A stretch of 64,000 nucleotides of DNA, taken from positions 62,001 to 126,000 of the forward strand of contig NZ_OXCQ01000002.1 of NCBI RefSeq assembly GCF_900411395.1. Reading direction: 5' to 3'. This document shows positions 54,757-63,763 of the stretch, in pieces; position 1 is the stretch's first letter, and each line of letters starts with the position of its first letter. The notes under the pieces are model-generated. The model saw nothing but the letters and a program-made list of their open reading frames with translations. It was not told the DNA's origin and did not search any database. This DNA is from Streptococcus sp. 596553 (GTDB lineage: Bacteria; Bacillota; Bacilli; Lactobacillales; Streptococcaceae). The position numbers and the translations under genes are program-made.

Positions 54757-54860
54757 GAAAATTAAAGAACAAACTAGAAAGTCAGCTGCATGTTGCTCAA
54801 AGCAAAGTGTTGGGTTTGTAGGTCAAACTGACATAGTTTGAAGCGATTTTCGAAGAATAC
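54757..54860 (+). repeat. Degenerate BOX element
   Basis: ATAATGAAAATTAAAGAACAAACTAG... to TTTTCGAAGAATAC, a decayed boxA-boxB-boxC of about 104 bases. Its right end shares one base with the stop codon of the ABC exporter (54860-54862). Confidence 0.75.
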
Positions 54861-56407
54861 TACTTTTCTTTGCTTAAGTGAATGACTTGGTCATAGTGCT
54901 TTAAGTCCTCTTCTGTGTAGTGGTGAATGACTTCAATGACTGTTTGAGGTAGGGAGAAGAGCAAGTCGCTAATTTTTCTGCTATTTTCCGAGTCAAGATT
55001 GGCCTTGATTTCATCTGCTAAGATGAGTTGGCTATCATGGTAGAGGGCGCGGGCGATTTCAAGGCGTTGTTTCTCGCCACCAGATAGACTGTCATTGCTA
55101 AGTGTTCGATTTTTCAAATGTTCTAATCCTGTTTTTTTGAGGATGTGAGTTAAAATTTCTTCTTTTTTATCCAGTCCTAGAAGGATATTGTCGTCCAGAG
55201 ATAGCGTGTCAAAGTAATGGCTATCTTGGAGGATATAGGAACTAAAGCTTGTGATTTCTTTACGTGACAGGTTTTGACCAGCAAAGCTAATCTGTCCACT
55301 TGTTGGTGTCTCTTCTCTATGAATGATATTGAGCAGGGTTGTTTTACCAGAGCCACTTTCCCCGATAATGGCGATTTTTTCTCCTTGCTTGATGTGCATG
55401 GAAATCGGAGACAGGAGGATATTCCCATCTTTTTCTAGGGAGATGGTGTTAAGCTGGATAGGGAAAATATTTTCTATGCTTCTAGGCGAGATGAAGTTAG
55501 ACTGGCCCAAAAGTTTTTGGTATTTGTTGAGAAGAGTTCGATTCGCTTTTCGGGTGTTGGTAAAGTAGGCTAGCTCTTGAAATTGATAGCCGATATTATG
55601 GGAAACTAGATAGATGGCCACAAAACTCGCCGCATCTAAATAATTATAGTAGGTCATAAATCCACCGATGACGATTGGTGTGACAGAACAAAAGGCATCG
55701 ATGCTATTGATCAAGAGACTGTTTAAAGTGCGTTGTTTTTCATAGTTGATTTCGGCATCTAGACTGGTTTGTAATTGCTTTTGATAGCGAGCAAAAAAGT
55801 AGTCTTGCCCATGATAATGGCGAATTTGTTGGCTACCGCCAATAAAATTTGTCAAGCTTGCTAAGTAGCTCTGGTTAACAGTGGACCGCTTTTCAGAAAG
55901 TGAATCCAAACGCTTTGATCCGATCGCACTGCAGAGTACAGGAAAGGAGTAGAAGAGGATGAAAATCAAGCCCAAGTAAAAATTGGTCCATAGGGCATAG
56001 AGAATGGACACAGTTGTGAAGCCAAGAGAAGAAATGATGATAACCGTTGGCTCAATATAGCTTTCTTCTAGTTGCTTGACGTCGTTTTCTAGGTTGGACA
56101 AAATATCCTTTTCATCAATCTCATAACTGTTTAAAAATCGCTTGAAAATAGCACTCTTGATTCCATATTTGAAATCAGTAATCAAACGAGCGTAGTAATA
56201 GCGTTTCCCAGCTAAACCCAGTAAGAGGATGAGATTACCAAGGATTCCTAAAATCAAAACTTTCCAAAGAAGGCCTAGTTCTTGATTGGTAAAACTAGCA
56301 ACAATATTTTGAACAAGGGCTGGTGTGATAATTGCTTCCAGCCAAGTAATGGCAATAGAAAAGAAGTAAAGTAAGAGGTGTTTCTTAGTAACAAATCTTC
56401 TCAGCAT
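54860..56407 (-). CDS. ABC exporter, fused membrane and ATP-binding domains
   Basis: 515 residues. About five to six membrane helices in 10-275, then a nucleotide-binding domain with Walker A GESGSGKTT (349-357), Q-loop ILQDS, signature LSGGEKQ (441-447) and DE at 465-466. The segment after Walker B reads LADEIKANLD instead of the usual LDEPTANLD, so proline and threonine of the D-loop region are replaced; catalytic Glu466 is kept. It would act as a homodimer. Substrate unknown; a peptide or drug is possible. It stands alone, convergent with nothing, and its stop abuts a BOX. Confidence 0.88.
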   Translation of the reverse strand: MLRRFVTKKHLLLYFFSIAITWLEAIITPALVQNIVASFTNQELGLLWKVLILGILGNLILLLGLAGKRYYYARLITDFKYGIKSAIFKRFLNSYEIDEKDILSNLENDVKQLEESYIEPTVIIISSLGFTTVSILYALWTNFYLGLIFILFYSFPVLCSAIGSKRLDSLSEKRSTVNQSYLASLTNFIGGSQQIRHYHGQDYFFARYQKQLQTSLDAEINYEKQRTLNSLLINSIDAFCSVTPIVIGGFMTYYNYLDAASFVAIYLVSHNIGYQFQELAYFTNTRKANRTLLNKYQKLLGQSNFISPRSIENIFPIQLNTISLEKDGNILLSPISMHIKQGEKIAIIGESGSGKTTLLNIIHREETPTSGQISFAGQNLSRKEITSFSSYILQDSHYFDTLSLDDNILLGLDKKEEILTHILKKTGLEHLKNRTLSNDSLSGGEKQRLEIARALYHDSQLILADEIKANLDSENSRKISDLLFSLPQTVIEVIHHYTEEDLKHYDQVIHLSKEK

Positions 56408-56506
56408 AAAGACTTAACCTCCTTATCAATATACATGTAATCAGTTTTAAAGTCATTATACTCCTTTTTGTTAAATACTTCATATAAAAATGTAAGTCCT
56501 GAGAAC

Positions 56507-56545
56507 GAAAAAAGTCTAGCGAGTTATTGTCGCTAGACTTTAAAA
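56507..56545. terminator. Hairpin terminator after the ABC permease
   Basis: AAAGTCTAGCGA pairs with TCGCTAGACTTT around a 7-base loop, A-run and T-run at the sides. It serves the minus-strand ABC/GntR operon. Confidence 0.9.
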
Positions 56546-57313
56546 CTATTGCAAATTAACCTTGTTTCTCAAGATATAGTAGGTTCCGAGGTAAAAGATA
56601 GCTATGAAAATGAGTTCTTCAACAATACTTATACTTGCTCCCATATAGAAATGGTCATTGAGTCCTACAAGTGAATTGACATAGAAATTAGAACTAAGAT
56701 TGAAGGAAAGTTCAATAAATCCAATGACGATTTGGATACCAATGTAGGCTGCAACAGCGAGTGCTGTACGGTATTCATTGAAAAGCTGTCCAATGGAAAT
56801 AGCCAAGTAGATGCAGAGTATACTGGAAATGGTATTTAGTAGGAAGGATATACCTGTAAGAAAGATCTGAGGGAGATGTGTTTCTACAAATGTAATCACA
56901 TAAGAAAGAGGGATCCATTCTGAAGCCGTTATGGTCACAATAATAACAGCACTTAGAGCTAGGACAGCAGTGCTAATCAACGACCAGATAAAGGCACCGA
57001 TTAGTTTGGTTGTGATGATATGGTGTTCAGAAACTGGCAAGGTCAAAGTCAGATAGCCTTGTCGGTCATAGACACTGCCTTTAAAGCGTTTAATGATTAA
57101 GAAAAGAGTTGAAATCCCAAGTGTAATCATCAAGCCACCAAAGACGAGGGCTAGAAAAAGTAGCATAGTAGGTTGACTTTCTTTGACAGGCAGATTGTTA
57201 TAGGTCTGTGCTTGTATCCCGATAAGGGCAGAAAGGACTAGCACGGCTGCGTAGAGGGCTAAATACCACTTGTTAACATTTTTAAATTCGTAGCGAACTA
57301 AATTCCAAAACAT
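56546..57313 (-). CDS. ABC transporter permease
   Basis: 255 residues from ATG 57313 (AAAGGAGATTATTT upstream); a longer frame runs into the ATPase gene. Six hydrophobic helices, starting YLALYAAVLVLSALIGIQ. Typical of the permease that accompanies YtrB-like ATPases under GntR control; such systems often respond to cell-wall or peptide stress. Substrate unknown. Confidence 0.9.
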   Translation of the reverse strand: MFWNLVRYEFKNVNKWYLALYAAVLVLSALIGIQAQTYNNLPVKESQPTMLLFLALVFGGLMITLGISTLFLIIKRFKGSVYDRQGYLTLTLPVSEHHIITTKLIGAFIWSLISTAVLALSAVIIVTITASEWIPLSYVITFVETHLPQIFLTGISFLLNTISSILCIYLAISIGQLFNEYRTALAVAAYIGIQIVIGFIELSFNLSSNFYVNSLVGLNDHFYMGASISIVEELIFIAIFYLGTYYILRNKVNLQ

Positions 57314-57329
57314 AAATAATCTCCTTTGC

Positions 57330-58025
57330 TTAGGCCTTAAATTCCTGACGGAAGAGTTGGTCAATGGATTCACCCGACTCATAGCGAATATCGTCTACAT
57401 TGCCTTGACGAACGACTTTTCCGTCTTTGAGGAAGACAATTTCATCCAAGATTGGCTCGATATCTGAAATCAAGTGGGTAGAAATCAAAACGGTAGAAGT
57501 TGGTGAGTAGTTGTTGATGATGGTATTGAGGATATAATCACGGGCTGCTGGGTCCACCCCACCAATGGGTTCGTCCAGAACATAGAGGCGAGCATCACGG
57601 CTCATAACCAAAATCAGTTGTACCTTTTCCTTGTTTCCTTTTGATAGTTTCTTGAGACGACTATTTTCATCAATGCCTAGGTCTGCAAGCAGATGATGGG
57701 CGCGTTCAAGATTAAAATCTTTATAGAAGGTCTTGAAGTAGGTTAGGGCTTCTTTGACCTTCATTTGCTCATTGAGATAGGTTGTATCTGGCAAATAAGC
57801 TACGATGGCCTTGGTTGCTGGACTTGGGTCCATGTCGTTGATAAGGACGCGTCCTTGATCTGGTTGCAAGAGGGCATTGATTAGTTTAATCAGGGTTGTT
57901 TTTCCTGAGCCGTTTGGGCCAAGGAGACCAACAATTTTTCCAGCTGGGATCTCAAGGGAAACATTTTCAAGGGCTGGTGTTGCTCCATAAGATTTGGATA
58001 CATTTTCAAATGCTAATAATGACAT
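57330..58025 (-). CDS. ABC transporter ATP-binding protein (YtrB-like)
   Basis: 231 residues. Walker A GPNGSGKTT (36-44), signature LSKGNKEKVQLI, Walker B LYVLDEPIGGVDP, switch His in LISTHLI. Second gene of a GntR-ATPase-permease operon; 4 bases after gntR and 16 bases before the permease start. AAGGAG upstream. Confidence 0.95.
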   Translation of the reverse strand: MSLLAFENVSKSYGATPALENVSLEIPAGKIVGLLGPNGSGKTTLIKLINALLQPDQGRVLINDMDPSPATKAIVAYLPDTTYLNEQMKVKEALTYFKTFYKDFNLERAHHLLADLGIDENSRLKKLSKGNKEKVQLILVMSRDARLYVLDEPIGGVDPAARDYILNTIINNYSPTSTVLISTHLISDIEPILDEIVFLKDGKVVRQGNVDDIRYESGESIDQLFRQEFKA

Positions 58026-58029
58026 AGGC

Positions 58030-58395
58030 TTAAACTCCTTTAATATAATCGCCGACTACGCCTGGTAGTTCTTCTTTTTCATAGCCAAAATGGGTCATGG
58101 AGGAAACGAAGTGTTCCAATTCTTCTTCCGATAATTGTTTGCGCGATTGGGCGATTAGCTCCTTATCCTCAGTTACGAATCGTCCAGTTGTGCGCTTGCT
58201 GTAGACAAATCCTTCTCGTTCGAGGTCTGACAAGGCTCTTTGGATGGTGTTTGGATTGACCCCTGCCTCGCTAGCTAGCTCTCTCACGGTCGGAAGTTGT
58301 TGATTGGGTTCCAGTGTATGGGAAACAATCTGAAGCTTGATTTTCTCCATAATCTGTAAATAGATGGGTTTTTTGTTGTCAAATGTCCAGGACAT
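58030..58395 (-). CDS. GntR family (YtrA subfamily) transcriptional regulator
   Basis: 121 residues. Winged helix-turn-helix QLPTVRELASEAGVNPNTIQRAL (about 39-61) and a short C-terminal tail, the size of YtrA-type regulators that lie with ABC genes. Likely represses its own operon. AAGGAGACC site; promoter at 58434-58462. Confidence 0.95.
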   Translation of the reverse strand: MSWTFDNKKPIYLQIMEKIKLQIVSHTLEPNQQLPTVRELASEAGVNPNTIQRALSDLEREGFVYSKRTTGRFVTEDKELIAQSRKQLSEEELEHFVSSMTHFGYEKEELPGVVGDYIKGV

Positions 58396-58433
58396 CTTGG
58401 TCTCCTTTCTTTTTATCTATTTGTCTTAATTAA

Positions 58434-58462
58434 ATAATACAACAAAACAAAAAACTTGTCAA
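58434..58462 (-). promoter_or_regulatory. GntR-ABC operon promoter
   Basis: Minus-strand TTGACA (58457-58462), 17-base spacer, TATTAT (58434-58439). A-rich direct repeats (ACAAAACAAAAA) lie in the spacer; no clear GntR palindrome was identified. Confidence 0.7.
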
Positions 58463-58535
58463 GCAAAAAGAAGAATTGTTTTGGGAATCGTTTAAAAAAT
58501 GGTATAATGAAAAGAAAACGATAAGGAGGGAAAGG

Positions 58536-59009
58536 ATGCGTTGTCCAAAATGTGGGGCTACCAAGTCAAGTGTTATCGATAGTCGCCAAGCAGAAGAAGG
58601 GAACACTATTCGTAGAAGACGTGAGTGCGATGAATGCCAGCACCGTTTTACAACCTACGAACGAGTAGAAGAAAGAACCTTAGTGGTTGTTAAAAAAGAT
58701 GGCACACGGGAACAATTCTCCAGAGATAAAATCTTTAATGGGATTATCCGCTCAGCCCAGAAACGTCCTGTGTCAAGTGATGAAATCAACATGGTAGTCA
58801 ATCGTATCGAACAGAAACTCCGTGGTCGAAATGAAAACGAAATTCAAAGTGAGGACATTGGTTCACTCGTCATGGAGGAGTTGGCTGAATTGGATGAGAT
58901 TACCTATGTACGTTTTGCCAGTGTCTATCGTAGTTTTAAGGATGTCAGTGAGTTAGAGAGCTTACTCCAACAAATCACCCAGTCCTCTAAAAAGAAAAAG
59001 GAAAGATAA
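58536..59009 (+). CDS. nrdR: Transcriptional repressor NrdR
   Basis: 157 residues from ATG 58536 (AAGGAGGG upstream); an upstream extension reads through the promoter. Zinc ribbon with CPKCG and CDECQHRF (3-34), then an ATP-cone domain (about 49-139). NrdR senses ATP/dATP and represses ribonucleotide reductase genes. Coupled to dnaB, whose start follows immediately; a TATAAT at 58503-58508 is the likely -10. Confidence 0.97.
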
Positions 59010-60179
59010 ATGAAGCCAATTGACCGTTTTTCTTATCTAAAGAATAATCGGGTGTCGCAAGATACCTCATCTCTGGTACAGTGCTACCTCCCGATTATCG
59101 GTCAGGAGGCACTGAGCCTTTATCTTTATACAATCAGTTTTTGGGATAATGGCAGAAAGGAATACCTCTTTTCAAGTATTCTCAACCATCTCAATTTTGG
59201 AATGGATAGATTGATAAAAGCCCTGAAAATCCTATCTGCTTTCAATCTCTTGACCCTCTATCAAAAGGGGGAAGTTTATCAGCTAGCCCTCCATGCTCCT
59301 CTTTCGAGTCAGGATTTTTTGGAACACCCTGTTTATCGTAGACTCTTGGAAAAAAAGATTGGCGATGCAGCTGTGGAGGATTTGAAAGTTGAGAGTGCTG
59401 AGGGAGAAGAAATACCTATCTCGCTCAATCAAGTCTTTCCAGATTTGGAAGAACTGGGAAGTCAAGAAGACCTTAGTCTCAAGAAGAAAGTGGCCAACGA
59501 TTTTGACTTGGACCATTTTCGTCAGCTTATGGCTAGAGATGGCCTTCGCTTTGCGGATGAGCAGTCCGATGTCTTAAACCTCTTTGCCATTGCCGAGGAG
59601 AAGAAATGGACTTGGTTTGAGACCTATCAATTGGCTAAGTCAACAGCTGTTTCCCAGGTCATTTCAACCAAACGCATGCGGGAAAAAATCGCTCAAAAAC
59701 CGATTTCTTCTGATTTTAGTCCTAAGGAAGCAACCATTATCAAGGAAGCAAAAAGTAAAACTGCCCTGCAGTTCTTGGCAGAAATCAAGCAAACACGTAA
59801 GGGAACCATTACCCAAACAGAAAGAGAACTCTTGCAACAGATGGCTGGCTTGGGCTTGCTGGACGAAGTCATCAATATCATTCTCTTATTGACCTTTAAT
59901 AAGGTGGATTCAGCAAACATCAATGAGAAATATGCCATGAAAGTGGCCAATGACTATGCCTATCAAAAGATACATTCGGCAGAAGAGGCAGTCTTGCGCA
60001 TCCGTGAGAGAGGGCAGAAGAATCAGGCTCAAAAGGCTAGTAAACCGAGTCCTACCAAGTCCAATGTACCCAAGTGGAGCAATCCAGATTATAAGAATGA
60101 AACCAGCGAGGAAACTCGTCTGGAACTAGAACGTAAGAAACAAGAACTATTAGCTCGATTAGAAAAAGGAGGAGATTAG
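59010..60179 (+). CDS. dnaB: Replication initiation/membrane attachment protein DnaB
   Basis: 389 residues of the Firmicutes DnaB (DnaB/DnaD superfamily), not the replicative helicase. N-terminal winged helix (SSILNHLNFGMDRLIKALKIL), C-terminal DDBH2-type region (LLDEVINIILLLTFNKVDSANINEKY...VANDYAY), then a Lys/Glu-rich tail. It loads the helicase with DnaI at oriC and restart sites. Starts directly after the nrdR stop and ends directly before dnaI. Confidence 0.96.
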   Translation: MKPIDRFSYLKNNRVSQDTSSLVQCYLPIIGQEALSLYLYTISFWDNGRKEYLFSSILNHLNFGMDRLIKALKILSAFNLLTLYQKGEVYQLALHAPLSSQDFLEHPVYRRLLEKKIGDAAVEDLKVESAEGEEIPISLNQVFPDLEELGSQEDLSLKKKVANDFDLDHFRQLMARDGLRFADEQSDVLNLFAIAEEKKWTWFETYQLAKSTAVSQVISTKRMREKIAQKPISSDFSPKEATIIKEAKSKTALQFLAEIKQTRKGTITQTERELLQQMAGLGLLDEVINIILLLTFNKVDSANINEKYAMKVANDYAYQKIHSAEEAVLRIRERGQKNQAQKASKPSPTKSNVPKWSNPDYKNETSEETRLELERKKQELLARLEKGGD

Positions 60180-61076
60180 ATGGAAAGTGTCGGAGACGTG
60201 CTCAAACGTCAACCTAGCCGTTTTCATTATCAAGATTTGGTTCAGAAAATCATGAAGGACCCTGATGTTGCGGCCTTTATCCAGCAAGAATCCTTGACTC
60301 CAGAGGAATTGAAACGCAGTATCTCCAAGTTTAATCAGTACATCACCGAGCGTGATAAGTTTCTTCGTGGTGATACGGATTATATTGCCAAAGGCTACAA
60401 GCCTATACTAGTCATGAATCATGGCTATGCGGACGTTTCTTATGAAGAAACTCCTGAACTAATTGCGGCGGAAAAAGAAGCGGCTATTAAGAACCGTCTC
60501 AAGTTAATCAATCTGCCAGCCAGTCTCAGGAAAGCTAGTTTGGCTCAAGTAGACTTGGATGATTTGGGGCGCTTACCAGTTTTTGAAAAGTTATTAGCAT
60601 TCGTGGAGCAATATCCAGCTATTCGAAAAGGTCTTTACTTGTATGGAGACTTTGGTGTGGGTAAAAGTTTCATGGTGGCTGCCTTAGCTCATGATTTATC
60701 AGAAAAACGTGGTGTTTCCTCCACTCTTCTCCACTATCCTAGCTTTGTCATTGATGTCAAAAATGCTATTAGTGATGGTAATGTCAAGACCTTGGTAGAT
60801 GAGATTAAACTGTCTGAAGTCCTGATTTTAGATGATATTGGTGCCGAGCAATCAACAGCTTGGGTGCGTGACGAAATCCTGCAGGTCATTCTCCAATATC
60901 GGATGCAGGAAAATTTACCGACCTTTTTCACATCCAACTTCAACTTTGAAGATTTGGAGAAGCATTTTGCTAAAGGGAAGAATGGAAATGACGAAACCTG
61001 GGAAGCCAGACGGGTCATGGAACGCATCCGTTATTTGGCTGAGGAGACTCGTTTAGAAGGAGTAAACCGTCGATGA
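60180..61076 (+). CDS. dnaI: Primosomal helicase loader DnaI
   Basis: 298 residues. N-terminal helicase-interaction domain (about 1-105), then AAA+ domain with Walker A GDFGVGKS (about 157-164), Walker B LILDDIG, and sensor motif FFTSNF. It loads the replicative helicase with DnaB and, via PriA, at stalled forks. Its end overlaps the oxidoreductase start by 4 bases. Confidence 0.97.
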   Translation: MESVGDVLKRQPSRFHYQDLVQKIMKDPDVAAFIQQESLTPEELKRSISKFNQYITERDKFLRGDTDYIAKGYKPILVMNHGYADVSYEETPELIAAEKEAAIKNRLKLINLPASLRKASLAQVDLDDLGRLPVFEKLLAFVEQYPAIRKGLYLYGDFGVGKSFMVAALAHDLSEKRGVSSTLLHYPSFVIDVKNAISDGNVKTLVDEIKLSEVLILDDIGAEQSTAWVRDEILQVILQYRMQENLPTFFTSNFNFEDLEKHFAKGKNGNDETWEARRVMERIRYLAEETRLEGVNRR

Positions 61077-61786
61077 CAGAAACGATTAAACTGATGAAAG
61101 CTCATAAGTCTGTTCGAAGATTTAAGGAGCAAATCCTTCCTCAGGAAGACTTGACTGAAATCCTGACAGCGGCCCAAATGGCCTCGTCTTGGAAGAATTT
61201 CCAATCCTACTCTGTGATTGTGGTACGAAGTCAAGAGAAGAAAGATGCCTTGTATGAATTGGTACCTCAAGAAGCCATTCGTCAGTCAGCTGTTTTCCTC
61301 CTCTTTGTCGGAGACTTGAACCGAGCAGAAAAGGGAGCCCAACTTCATACTGATACCTTCCAACCTCAAGGTGTAGAAAGTCTCTTGATTAGTTCGGTCG
61401 ATGCAGCTCTTGCTGGTCAAAATGCCCTGCTGGCAGCTGAAAGCTTGGGCTATGGTGGTGTCATTATTGGCTTGGTGCGTTACAAGTCAGAAGAAGTTGC
61501 AGAACTTTTTAACCTGCCTGACTACACCTATCCTGTCTTTGGGATGGCACTAGGTGTGCCAAATCAACATCATGATGTGAAGCCAAGACTACCACTGGAG
61601 AATGTTGTCTTTGAGGAAGAATATCAGGAACAAACAGTTGATGTGATTGAGGCTTATGACCGTGTACAGGCTGACTATGCTGGGGCGCGTGCGACCACAA
61701 GCTGGAGTCAGCGCCTAGCAGAACAGTTTGGTCAAGCTGAACCAAGCTCAACTAGAAAAAATCTTGAACAGAAGAAGTTATTGTAG
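61073..61786 (+). CDS. NADPH-dependent oxidoreductase (nitroreductase family, FRP/NfsA-like)
   Basis: 237 residues. N-terminal FMN-binding HKSVRRFKE (11-19), then SSWKNFQSY and GYGGVIIGLVR, as in the NfsA/FRP group. It binds FMN and reduces nitro compounds, quinones or flavins with NADPH; the physiological substrate is unknown. Placed between dnaI (4-base overlap) and der (13-base gap), so it rides in a replication/ribosome operon without an obvious functional link. Confidence 0.93.
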   Translation: MTETIKLMKAHKSVRRFKEQILPQEDLTEILTAAQMASSWKNFQSYSVIVVRSQEKKDALYELVPQEAIRQSAVFLLFVGDLNRAEKGAQLHTDTFQPQGVESLLISSVDAALAGQNALLAAESLGYGGVIIGLVRYKSEEVAELFNLPDYTYPVFGMALGVPNQHHDVKPRLPLENVVFEEEYQEQTVDVIEAYDRVQADYAGARATTSWSQRLAEQFGQAEPSSTRKNLEQKKLL

Positions 61787-61799
61787 AAAGTGAGAAATT

Positions 61800-63110
61800 A
61801 TGGCCCTACCAACTATTGCCATTGTAGGACGTCCCAATGTTGGGAAATCAACCCTATTTAATCGGATCGCTGGTGAGCGAATCTCCATTGTAGAAGATGT
61901 CGAAGGAGTGACACGTGACCGTATTTATGCAACGGGTGAGTGGCTCAATCGTTCTTTTAGCATGATTGATACAGGAGGAATTGATGATGTCGATGCTCCT
62001 TTTATGGAACAAATCAAGCACCAGGCAGAAATTGCCATGGAAGAAGCTGATGTTATCGTCTTTGTGGTGTCTGGTAAGGAAGGAATTACCGATGCGGACG
62101 AATACGTAGCCCGTAAGCTTTATAAGACCCACAAACCAGTTATCCTCGCGGTTAACAAGGTGGACAACCCTGAGATGCGAAATGATATCTATGATTTCTA
62201 TGCCCTCGGTTTGGGTGAACCATTGCCTATCTCATCTGTCCATGGTATCGGTACAGGGGATGTGCTAGATGCTATTGTAGAAAATCTTCCAAATGAATAT
62301 GAAGAAGAAAACCCAGATGTCATTAAGTTTAGTTTGATTGGTCGTCCTAACGTCGGAAAATCAAGCTTGATCAATGCTATCTTGGGAGAAGACCGTGTTA
62401 TTGCTAGTCCTGTTGCTGGAACAACACGTGATGCCATTGATACCCACTTTACAGATACAGATGGCCAAGAATTTACTATGATTGATACGGCTGGTATGCG
62501 TAAGTCTGGTAAGGTTTATGAAAATACTGAGAAATACTCTGTCATGCGTGCCATGCGAGCTATTGACCGCTCTGATGTGGTCTTGATGGTCATCAATGCG
62601 GAAGAAGGCATCCGTGAATACGATAAGCGTATCGCAGGTTTTGCCCATGAAGCTGGTAAAGGGATGATTATCGTGGTCAACAAGTGGGATACACTTGAAA
62701 AAGACAACCACACCATGAAAAACTGGGAAGAAGATATCCGTGAGCAGTTCCAATACTTGCCTTACGCCCCGATTATCTTTGTATCCGCTTTGACCAAGCA
62801 ACGCCTCCACAAACTTCCTGAGATGATCAAGCAAATCAGTGAAAGTCAAAACACACGTATTCCATCAGCTGTCTTGAACGATGTCATCATGGATGCCATT
62901 GCCATCAACCCAACACCGACAGACAAAGGAAAACGTCTTAAGATTTTCTACGCGACCCAAGTGGCAACCAAACCACCAACCTTTGTTATCTTTGTCAACG
63001 AAGAAGAGCTTATGCACTTTTCTTACCTGCGTTTCTTGGAAAATCAAATCCGCAAGGCCTTTGTCTTTGAGGGAACTCCAATCCATCTCATCGCAAGAAA
63101 GCGTAAATAA
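61800..63110 (+). CDS. der: Ribosome assembly GTPase Der (EngA)
   Basis: 436 residues with two GTPase domains in tandem: GRPNVGKST (10-18) and GRPNVGKSS (about 181-189), each with DTGG/DTAG and NKVD/NKWD, then a C-terminal KH-like domain. Required for 50S assembly. AGTGAGAAATT precedes the start. Followed by a strong terminator. Confidence 0.98.
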
Positions 63111-63117
63111 AAAAGTA

Positions 63118-63148
63118 GAATCTGGAATGACATTTCCAGATTTTTTTG
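63118..63148 (+). terminator. der terminator
   Basis: AATCTGGAAT-GAC-ATTTCCAGATT, one base bulged, followed by a run of T. The -10-like TATAAT of the next gene begins right after it. Confidence 0.92.
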
Positions 63149-63191
63149 ATATAATAAAATAATAGAAAACGCTATCAAAAAGGAGGTGTCG

Positions 63192-63542
63192 ATGAAACAT
63201 TTGTTTAAATTTATAATCTTATTTCCCTGGTTTTACTTTTTCAGCTGGATTGAAAAGGATAATAGAGAAAGTAAATTTTTCCCAATTTTTTACTATTTTT
63301 ACTGGTTTTACATTCCCCTCTATGCTCTTTTTAGCCTTGCTTGGGCAGTTGTTTCAGTTCTGTTTTTCAATATCGTCTTGAGAAATTTGACAGATATCAA
63401 GTTATGGGGCATTTGGTTTCTTTTTATTCTGCTAGCTATTGGTCTGAATAGGTTAACTTATTTCTGTTTCAAAAAAATGCTTCGCTTGAGACGAGAACTA
63501 GGGAAGTCTAAAGGCGTGAATAAAGGAAGGTGTAGGAACTAA
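63192..63542 (+). CDS. Small membrane protein of unknown function
   Basis: 116 residues from ATG 63192 (AAAGGAGGTG upstream). Very aromatic and hydrophobic N-terminus (FKFIILFPWFYFFSWI), a second span around FYWFYIPLYALFSLAWAVVSVLFF and a third WFLFILLAIGLNRLTYF, ending in a basic tail (RRELGKSKGVNKGRCRN). The orientation is probably tail-inside by the positive-inside rule. No family was recognised. It has its own likely promoter and a hairpin after it. Confidence 0.78.
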   Translation: MKHLFKFIILFPWFYFFSWIEKDNRESKFFPIFYYFYWFYIPLYALFSLAWAVVSVLFFNIVLRNLTDIKLWGIWFLFILLAIGLNRLTYFCFKKMLRLRRELGKSKGVNKGRCRN

Positions 63543-63545
63543 AAA

Positions 63546-63596
63546 ATGACTGTATCTATGATTTGTTTATGGAGCTATAGATACAGTCGTTTTTAT
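63546..63596 (+). terminator. Terminator after the small membrane protein gene
   Basis: GACTGTATCTAT pairs with ATAGATACAGTC, a perfect 12-bp stem around a loop of about 17 bases, then GTTTTTATTTT. Confidence 0.88.
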
Positions 63597-63631
63597 TTTA
63601 ATCGTGAAACCTGAGAGAAGTGTTCGTCTTG

Positions 63632-63739
63632 TATAGTGGATTGAATATGGAATAATACAATACAACTTATAAAACATTGGTATAAAATGCTTTAGATCCC
63701 CTGATTGATTCGTTCACATTCTATTCCAATCTACTACAA
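63632..63739. mobile_element. RUP-like MITE
   Basis: 108 bases with terminal inverted repeats: TATAGTGGATTGAATATGG at the left, and at the right CTATTCCAATCTACTACAA, whose complement reads TTGTAGTAGATTGGAATAG. No coding capacity. Size and ends fit RUP of S. pneumoniae and relatives. A second, decayed copy is at 52767-52877. Confidence 0.7.
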
Positions 63740-63763
63740 TAAAACGATAAGAATTATTATAAA

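Noticed and set aside
62361-62849. 162-codon minus-strand frame across der
   Set aside because: It is fully contained in der, with no start context and no family features.
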